Part shown: positions 15,320 through 20,120 of the stretch, piece after piece | How positions within the stretch are numbered: position 1 is the first letter of the stretch | Layout: the number at the start of each line of letters is the position of its first letter | Assembly: GCA_030150565.1 (NCBI GenBank) | Contig: JASLFR010000003.1 | Coordinates: 1 to 20,120 of the forward strand | Reading direction: 5' to 3' | Source of the DNA: Cardiobacteriales bacterium | GTDB lineage: Bacteria > Pseudomonadota > Gammaproteobacteria > Cardiobacteriales > Wohlfahrtiimonadaceae | Length of the DNA: 20,120 bases | Program-made: the position numbers and the translations under genes | Notes under the pieces: model-generated | Seen by the model: only the letters and a program-made list of their open reading frames with translations | Databases searched by the model: none | What the model was told of the DNA's origin: nothing

Positions 15320-16625
15320 GTTGGGTAAACCAGCCGTATCCTTTACTAATTAAATAAAATGAACCGAACAGAATAATTATATCATCTTTAGAGGCGAGTC
15401 TGAGCGCTTTTTCACACGCATCTTCAAGGGATTGCATCGCCTCAACAGGGGTTGTTAAAAGGGGAGTGATACGCTCTTGAAGCGTTTTGGCATCTCCCCC
15501 CCGCTCCCCCTCTATAGGGACAGTTAACCAGTGATCGATCTCACTCTCTAAGAGTGAGGCGACAGTTGGGGCATCTTTATCGGTTAAAGCGCCATAAATT
15601 GCCCATACTTTAGGGGTTGCCCCATCTGCAAGAGATTCTTTTTTAACCTCTTTTAAGGCTTCTGCTAATTTTTCTGCCCCCTGTGGATTGTGGGTCACAT
15701 CGAGATAGAGGGTTGGGCCATTAGGGGAGGAGAGTCTCTGAAAACGCCCCATAAGTGTTACCGCTTCCAGTCCACGATTTACTAACGTCTCATCAATTTC
15801 GATATTGGCAGCGTAGAGCGCCGTAATTGCAGCGGCAGCATTTTGATATTGGTGAGCCCCTTTAAGGTTTGGCGCTCTAAGTGAGAGCGCTTTTGCTCCT
15901 CTAAATTGGTAGCGCCAGCTTCCTGTAGAATCATCATCAATAAGCCCATAGAGATAATCCCGTTGAGCGACAATATGTTGCGCTTTCATCGCTTCAGCAC
16001 GCTCTCTAATCGCTAGATTAGGAACCGCTTCTGAGGAGATAGCGATCGCATGCTCCTTAATGATCCCCCCTTTCTCAGCGGCAATCTCATCAATGGTCTC
16101 CCCCAAAATGTGGGTATGATCGAGCCCGATTGGGGTGATAATAGCGATATTGGCATCAACAATATTGGTGCAATCGAGCCTTCCCCCTAAACCGACTTCA
16201 AGAATAGCAACATCGACGCTCTCTTTATGAAAAAGGTAGAATGCGGCAAGCGTTGCAACTTCAAAGTAGGTGAGGGTGATTGTTTTACGCGCCTCATCAA
16301 TCGCTGCGAAGGCTTCTAAAATCGCCTCGTCACTCGCTTCTACGCCATTAATTCGAATCCGCTCATTAAATCGATCAATATGGGGGGAGGTGAAGAGCCC
16401 CACCTTCTTCCCGTGTGCTTGAAAGAGGGAGGCGGTCGTTGTTGCTGTAGAGCCTTTTCCGTTAGTCCCTGCAACGGTAATCAGAAGCGGAGCGATAGGG
16501 GTGAGAGCATACTGCTCCTCCATCTTCTGAAAGACAGCTCGAAAGCGCTCCCTTCCAAAATCCATCGTGGTTGGGTGAAGCGCCTCTAGCTTTTTGAGTG
16601 CGGTGAGTAATTTTTCTTGGCTCAT
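15306..16625 (-). CDS. folC: Bifunctional dihydrofolate/folylpolyglutamate synthase
   Basis: Mur-ligase-family enzyme that adds glutamate to dihydropteroate and to folates. The 439 residues (422 in E. coli) carry the P-loop AGTNGKGST near 52-60, the SPHIDRFNERIRING motif, the ILEVGLGGRLDCTN motif and the C-terminal-domain signature DVTHNPQGAEKL (usually DGAHNP). AGGAGG precedes the ATG at 16625 with suitable spacing. It follows accD by 77 bases that contain a hairpin, and overlaps the SPOR gene by 14 bases. The accD-folC-dedD-cvpA order is that of E. coli. Confidence 0.96.
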   Translation of the reverse strand: MSQEKLLTALKKLEALHPTTMDFGRERFRAVFQKMEEQYALTPIAPLLITVAGTNGKGSTATTTASLFQAHGKKVGLFTSPHIDRFNERIRINGVEASDEAILEAFAAIDEARKTITLTYFEVATLAAFYLFHKESVDVAILEVGLGGRLDCTNIVDANIAIITPIGLDHTHILGETIDEIAAEKGGIIKEHAIAISSEAVPNLAIRERAEAMKAQHIVAQRDYLYGLIDDDSTGSWRYQFRGAKALSLRAPNLKGAHQYQNAAAAITALYAANIEIDETLVNRGLEAVTLMGRFQRLSSPNGPTLYLDVTHNPQGAEKLAEALKEVKKESLADGATPKVWAIYGALTDKDAPTVASLLESEIDHWLTVPIEGERGGDAKTLQERITPLLTTPVEAMQSLEDACEKALRLASKDDIIILFGSFYLISKGYGWFTQHDYQ

Positions 16626-16643
16626 GCTCGGTTCCTCCTAAAA

Positions 16644-16673
16644 TAAGAGAAGCGGACCTAACTGCCCGCTTCT
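16644..16673 (-). terminator. Hairpin between accD and folC, possible terminator or attenuator
   Basis: AGAAGCGG (16648-16655) pairs with CCGCTTCT (16666-16673); two inner pairs, one G-U, extend it to 10 bp with a 6-base loop. On the minus strand it is followed by CTTATTTT, which runs straight into the folC ribosome site AGGAGG. The T run is short, so partial termination or mRNA processing is as likely as full termination. Confidence 0.5.
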
Positions 16674-16702
16674 TCCACCGATATTGATTGGGTACCACTC
16701 TT

Positions 16703-17611
16703 TTAGAGCGATTCTTCCTCTTTTTGTGGATGGCGCTCTTTAGCAACCTCCTCCATCGGCATCGGTTGATGCATCAATTTTGCAACAAGATCAGCAATCT
16801 CATTACGCAATTCACGACGATCAACAATCATATCGATCGCCCCTTTCTCGAGGAGGAATTCACTCTGCTGGAATCCTTCAGGTAGTTGTTCACGAACGGT
16901 CTGCTCAATGACACGTGGGCCTGCAAAACCGATTAAGGCACGCGGCTCTGCAATGATGATATCACCAAGCATTGCAAAACTTGCGGAGACCCCTCCAAAG
17001 GTTGGATCTGTTAAGACGGAGATGAAGGGGATTCCCGCTTGATTGAGTTTACCAATGGCAGCGGATGTTTTTGCCATCTGCATAAGTGAAGTGAGCGCTT
17101 CTTGCATACGTGCACCCCCACTGGCAGCGAAGACAACGAAAGGAACTTTTAACTCAAGCGCGCGCGCAGCTCCTCGTACAAAACGCTCCCCAACAACAGA
17201 GCCCATCGACGCCCCCATAAATGAGAAGTCGAAAGCCCCTGCGATGATCTGGCTCCCTTTTAGACGCCCCTCCATCATCACAAGCGCATCTTTCTCTCCT
17301 GTCTTTTTCTGGGAGGCGGAGATGCGATCACGATACCGTTTACTATCTTTAAAGTTGAGGAAATCGACAGGAGAGAGCTCCTCCCCAATTTCGCTATAAC
17401 TCTCCTCATCTAGGAAAGCTTCAAGACGTTTACGTGCCCCAATACGCATATGATTATCACATTTAGGGCAGACGTGGAGATTGGCTTCCAACTCCTGCTG
17501 ATAGAGAATGGCATCGCACGCAGTACATTTATTCCAGATCCCTTCTGGAACCACTTTTTTACTGTTATCGGTGCGAATCCGCATCGGATTTAATCGTTGA
17601 AACCAGCTCAT
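16703..17611 (-). CDS. accD: Acetyl-CoA carboxylase carboxyltransferase beta subunit
   Basis: Beta subunit of the carboxyltransferase that forms malonyl-CoA, the first committed step of fatty-acid synthesis; it works with AccA, AccB and AccC. At 302 residues (304 in E. coli) it has the N-terminal zinc ribbon with Cys29, Cys32, Cys48 and Cys51. The crotonase-like core includes FSFMGASMGSVVGE and the acyl-CoA pocket AASGGARMQEA. AAGGA precedes the ATG at 17611. The leader upstream contains a perfect 8 bp dyad. E. coli AccD binds its own mRNA through the zinc ribbon; whether that happens here is unknown. It is first gene of the accD-folC-dedD-cvpA-ubiG-yciK run. Confidence 0.97.
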   Translation of the reverse strand: MSWFQRLNPMRIRTDNSKKVVPEGIWNKCTACDAILYQQELEANLHVCPKCDNHMRIGARKRLEAFLDEESYSEIGEELSPVDFLNFKDSKRYRDRISASQKKTGEKDALVMMEGRLKGSQIIAGAFDFSFMGASMGSVVGERFVRGAARALELKVPFVVFAASGGARMQEALTSLMQMAKTSAAIGKLNQAGIPFISVLTDPTFGGVSASFAMLGDIIIAEPRALIGFAGPRVIEQTVREQLPEGFQQSEFLLEKGAIDMIVDRRELRNEIADLVAKLMHQPMPMEEVAKERHPQKEEESL

Positions 17612-17634
17612 AATTATCCTTTGTTTATTGCTAC

Positions 17635-17662
17635 TTATCGCCCCCTTTAAGAGTGGCGATAA
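17635..17662. repeat. Perfect inverted repeat in the accD leader
   Basis: TTATCGCC (17635-17642) and GGCGATAA (17655-17662) form a perfect 8 bp dyad with a 12-base spacer, starting 24 bases upstream of the accD ATG. In the accD mRNA it would be a stem-loop just before the ribosome site; in DNA it could be an operator. No T run follows on either strand, so it is not a terminator. Confidence 0.6.
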
Positions 17663-17709
17663 AGATCAGATATTGGGTGAGAAGTACTCCAATTGAGACT
17701 TCATTTAAG

Positions 17710-17735
17710 GGGTAAAGAATAACGAATATTTACCC
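17710..17735. repeat. Perfect inverted repeat in the accD/sufU intergenic region
   Basis: GGGTAAA (17710-17716) and TTTACCC (17729-17735) form a perfect 7 bp dyad with a 12-base A/T-rich spacer, the same spacing as the accD leader dyad but a different sequence. It lies about midway between the two divergent genes and looks more like a protein-binding site than an RNA signal. Confidence 0.5.
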
Positions 17736-17832
17736 TCATGACAATAGAATTGATTCAATCCATTATGGGGTAAGATTCCCTAAAGTTGCCCTATTTGCTC
17801 CAATTTATATTCGGCTTTAAGGGGAAATAAGT

Positions 17833-17838
17833 TATAAT
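17833..17838 (+). promoter_or_regulatory. Candidate -10 box for sufU
   Basis: A consensus TATAAT lies 42 bases before the sufU ATG. The -35 position (TTCGGC at 17810-17815, 17-base spacer) matches poorly, so an activator may be needed. The wider gap 17739-17832 holds no other clear feature apart from GGGGTAA-like repeats described under findings. Confidence 0.45.
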
Positions 17839-17880
17839 TAGGACTTCTTTGGTTCTCTTTTAGGAGCAGATAGAATTAGT

Positions 17881-18333
17881 ATGGATTTTGATAATATTAG
17901 AGAGTTGTATCAAGAGGTGATTCTTGATCATAACCGTAAGCCGAGAAACTTTGGCACACTCGAAGGAACACCAACGCACCATGCAGAGGGGTACAATCCG
18001 CTCTGTGGAGATCAGATTGAGGTTTTTCTCCGTGTAGAGAATGGCATCATTGAAGATATCTCCTTTGTAGGCGAGGGGTGTGCTATCTCTACCGCCTCAA
18101 GTTCGATGATGACCCAAGCGATTAAAGGGGAGCCGATTGAGAAGTTTGAGACGCTCTTTGAGCATTTTCATGAAGCGGTGACCCATGAAGGGGAGATAGC
18201 GGATGATCTTGGGCAGTTGAAGATCTTAACGGGTGTGAGAGATTATCCAACACGTGTAAAGTGCGCCACATTAGCATGGCACGCTGTCAATTCAGCCCTA
18301 AAAGAGGGGGGGAAATCGGTTAAAACCGAATAA
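17881..18333 (+). CDS. sufU: SufU-type iron-sulfur assembly protein
   Basis: Zinc-containing IscU-fold protein that takes sulfur from the SufS cysteine desulfurase for iron-sulfur cluster assembly. The 150 residues carry the SufU ligands Cys42, Asp44, Cys67 and Cys128 (B. subtilis Cys41, Asp43, Cys66, Cys128). The insertion between the second and third cysteines is present, which separates SufU from IscU. The N-terminal LYQEVILDHNRKPRNFG is typical. AGGAG lies 14 bases before the ATG, unusually far, and no better start is in frame. sufT follows 73 bases later. No sufB, C, D or S is present in the window. A 7-base G tract lies near the 3' end (18306-18312). Confidence 0.93.
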   Translation: MDFDNIRELYQEVILDHNRKPRNFGTLEGTPTHHAEGYNPLCGDQIEVFLRVENGIIEDISFVGEGCAISTASSSMMTQAIKGEPIEKFETLFEHFHEAVTHEGEIADDLGQLKILTGVRDYPTRVKCATLAWHAVNSALKEGGKSVKTE

Positions 18334-18406
18334 TTTCTCCCAATAGATGATTTTAAATTGATGGATAAACAGAACTCTAAAGAGAGTTTAGATAGAGAGA
18401 ATTGAG

Positions 18407-18796
18407 ATGGAGATAGATAAAGATCAACCCAATTACCCCTTTATTCAGCGTGCTGATGGGGGGGAGATTGATGCCTTAACAGAAGAGCGTGCTCATCAAG
18501 TGATCGATGCGATTAAGAAGGTTTACGACCCTGAAATTCCTGTCGATATCTTTGAGCTTGGCCTCATCTATACAATTGAGTTTGTTGAGAGCAGTGAGGA
18601 GGAGGCGAAATTACGCATCGAAATGACGCTAACCGCACCTGGCTGCCCTGTTGCAGGGGAGATGCCTAAGTGGGTAGAGAATGCGGCATACTCACTTCCA
18701 TGGGTAAAAGAGTGCCATGTGGAGCTTGTTTGGGAGCCCTTCTGGACCCCTCAGCGGATGTCACTGCGGGCAAAGCTTGAGTTAAACATGCTCTAA
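18407..18796 (+). CDS. sufT: SufT-like DUF59 iron-sulfur assembly protein
   Basis: Small MIP18/DUF59 protein that helps mature iron-sulfur proteins, usually encoded at the end of suf operons. In 129 residues it shows VYDPEIPVDIFELGLIY (39-55), MTLTAPGCPVAGE (73-85) with conserved Cys80, and the C-terminal WEPFWTPQRMSLRAKLELNML block that marks the SUF-associated branch. The first 30 residues before the core are variable. The ribosome site is weak (GAGAG a few bases before the ATG at 18407). It is probably co-transcribed with sufU and is closed by a strong terminator. A 7-base G tract occurs in codons 18-20 (18458-18464). Confidence 0.9.
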   Translation: MEIDKDQPNYPFIQRADGGEIDALTEERAHQVIDAIKKVYDPEIPVDIFELGLIYTIEFVESSEEEAKLRIEMTLTAPGCPVAGEMPKWVENAAYSLPWVKECHVELVWEPFWTPQRMSLRAKLELNML

Positions 18797-18814
18797 TTTC
18801 TGCTTAAAGTCGTA

Positions 18815-18843
18815 AAAAAAGCGCCCTAAATGGGCGCTTTTTT
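18815..18843. terminator. Bidirectional terminator between sufT and uvrA
   Basis: A perfect 12 bp palindrome, AAAAAAGCGCCC (18815-18826) with GGGCGCTTTTTT (18832-18843), encloses a 5-base loop. It gives a GC core with a T6 run on either strand. It lies 18 bases after the sufT stop and 19 bases after the uvrA stop, so it serves both convergent genes. Confidence 0.95.
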
Positions 18844-18862
18844 ATTGTTACTCTCTTCTATT

Positions 18863-20120
18863 TTAGCGCTCTTTTTTCTCTAAGAGCGGTTTTAAGAAGT
18901 GACCTGTATAACTCTCTTTAGAGTGAGCGACCTCTTCAGGAGTCCCCTCAATCACGATCGTTCCCCCCCCTGCGCCCCCTTCTGGGCCAAGATCGACAAT
19001 CCAATCTGCGGTCTTAATCACATCGAGGTTATGCTCAATAATAATTAAGGTATTGCCTGCATCCCGTAGACGGTGGAGGACCGTTAGGAGCTGTTTAATA
19101 TCTTGAAAATGGAGCCCTGTAGTGGGTTCATCAAGAATATAGAGAGTCTTCCCTGTATCCCGTTTTGAGAGCTCTCTTGAGAGTTTTACCCGCTGCGCTT
19201 CACCCCCTGAGAGGGTAGTAGCGTTTTGCCCAAGGGTAATATAGCTCAAGCCCACATCCATCAGCGTTGTTAATCGGCGATGAATGACAGGGATCGCTTC
19301 AAAGAAGCTCTGCGCCTCCTCAACCGTCATATTGAGTACATCGTTGATATTCTTCCCTTTATAGAGAATATCGAGCGTCTCCCTATTGTACCGCTTCCCC
19401 TCACACTCATCACAGACGACGTAGAGATCGGGGAGAAAGTGCATCTCAACTTTAATAACGCCATCCCCTTGGCAATGCTCACAGCGCCCCCCTTTCACGT
19501 TGAAGCTAAAGCGCCCTGCGTTATAGCCTCGAGCACGCGCTTCTGGGGTTCCTGCAAAGAGCTCCCGAATTGGGGTGAAGAGACCAGTATAGGTGGCGGG
19601 ATTGGAGCGGGGGGTGCGCCCTATTGGGCTCTGATCGATGTTGACGATTTTATCGATCAGCTCAATTCCCTCAATTGAGCGGTAGGGGGCTACTTCTACA
19701 GAGCTATTATTATTGAGTTTCTGGCTCAGCGCATTGGAGAGGGTATCATTCACCAGTGTCGATTTCCCTGAGCCTGAAACGCCCGTGACACAGGTCATCA
19801 AACCAAGGGGAAATTGAGCGGTGACATCTTTGAGATTATTGCCGCTCGCTCCTCTAATCTTGAGCATCGCCTCGGCATCTGCTTGATGACGCTCCTTAGG
19901 GATTTCGATCCGCTCTCGACCCGACAGATAAGCACCTGTTAGGGAATTTTTATCCCGCTTTACCTCATCAGGTGTTCCTACTGCAACAATCTCCCCCCCA
20001 TGCACTCCCGCACCTGGACCAATATCGACAAGATAATCGGCAGCATTGATCGCATCCTCATCATGCTCTACGACAATCACGGTATTACCAAGATCACGAA
20101 GATGGATGAGCGTCTTTAAG
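18863..20120 (-). CDS. uvrA: Excinuclease ABC subunit A, partial (N-terminal half outside window)
   Basis: UvrA is the damage-sensing ATPase of nucleotide excision repair. The frame is open from the right edge (the first complete codon starts at 20119) to the stop at 18863, giving 418 residues, a little under half of the usual 940. Visible parts are the end of the first ATPase domain (LRDLGNTVIVVEHDEDAI), the second Walker A (GVSGSGKSTLVND), the zinc module (two Cys-x2-Cys pairs around GDGVIKVEMHFLPD), the second signature LSGGEAQRVKLSRELS, Walker B LYILDEPTTGLH, and the final glycine-rich GPEGGAGGG segment. An 8-base G tract encodes part of that last segment (18963-18970). It is incomplete only because the window ends. 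Confidence 0.97.
   Translation of the reverse strand, partial: LKTLIHLRDLGNTVIVVEHDEDAINAADYLVDIGPGAGVHGGEIVAVGTPDEVKRDKNSLTGAYLSGRERIEIPKERHQADAEAMLKIRGASGNNLKDVTAQFPLGLMTCVTGVSGSGKSTLVNDTLSNALSQKLNNNSSVEVAPYRSIEGIELIDKIVNIDQSPIGRTPRSNPATYTGLFTPIRELFAGTPEARARGYNAGRFSFNVKGGRCEHCQGDGVIKVEMHFLPDLYVVCDECEGKRYNRETLDILYKGKNINDVLNMTVEEAQSFFEAIPVIHRRLTTLMDVGLSYITLGQNATTLSGGEAQRVKLSRELSKRDTGKTLYILDEPTTGLHFQDIKQLLTVLHRLRDAGNTLIIIEHNLDVIKTADWIVDLGPEGGAGGGTIVIEGTPEEVAHSKESYTGHFLKPLLEKKER

Noticed and set aside
17043..17399. A 118-codon open frame on the plus strand
   Set aside because: Antisense to the well conserved core of accD; composition is that of a reverse-strand shadow.
18316..18329. TCGGT/ACCGA hairpin at the end of sufU as a terminator
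   Set aside because: The stem is only 5 bp, overlaps the coding end and has no T run; it would not separate sufU from sufT.
18361..18405. A 14-residue upstream reading frame ending just before sufT, possible leader peptide
   Set aside because: No ribosome site precedes its ATG and the peptide has no codon bias suggesting attenuation; probably chance.
19280..19678. A 132-codon open frame on the plus strand
   Set aside because: Antisense to the zinc module and second Walker A region of uvrA; no ribosome site and no family resemblance.

Overview
This is an ordinary, gene-dense chromosomal segment of a gammaproteobacterium. Nearly every gene has a recognisable orthologue in Escherichia coli or Pseudomonas. 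Combined with the gene orders, a moderate GC content and abundant GGG glycine codons, the set fits a small-genome lineage such as Cardiobacteriales (Ignatzschineria/Wohlfahrtiimonas type). That placement is inference from protein character only. No mobile element, prophage, CRISPR array, tRNA or rRNA was seen. No gene-free stretch exceeds 300 bases; the longest are 17612-17880 (269 bp) and 5319-5548 (230 bp).

Layout, left to right. (1) 1-5318, all minus strand, transcribed right to left: rluB, the ABC-2 exporter pair yadG-yadH, the lipid-asymmetry lipoprotein gene mlaA, rsmE, and gshB (its 3' part lies outside the window). (2) 5549-7009, plus strand: rpoN (sigma-54), standing alone and diverging from rluB. 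(3) 7087-12516, minus strand: a two-gene M16 protease operon (catalytic subunit, then a subunit lacking the zinc site), which overlaps a yoaA-type iron-sulfur helicase gene; plsY follows behind a hairpin. (4) 12562-17611, minus strand: accD-folC-SPOR(dedD-like)-cvpA-ubiG-yciK. The first four keep the E. coli order; ubiG-yciK occupies the place purF has in E. coli. (5) 17881-18796, plus strand: sufU-sufT, an iron-sulfur assembly pair without sufBCDS beside it. (6) 18863-20120, minus strand: the 3' half of uvrA.

The genes cover cell-envelope and lipid work (mlaA, yadGH, plsY, accD, SPOR protein, cvpA), RNA modification (rluB, rsmE), cofactor and redox metabolism (gshB, folC, ubiG, sufUT), DNA repair (yoaA, uvrA), proteolysis (M16 pair) and transcription (rpoN).

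I found no convincing new multi-gene system. The points most worth a second look are: an SDR (YciK-like) that has lost its catalytic serine; a duplicated acidic motif at the C-terminus of MlaA; co-transcription of mlaA with an ABC-2 exporter; a recurring arrangement in which a terminator-like hairpin sits directly before the ribosome binding site of the next co-directional gene; perfect dyads between accD and sufU; and long G tracts in coding strands, including an 8-base tract in uvrA.
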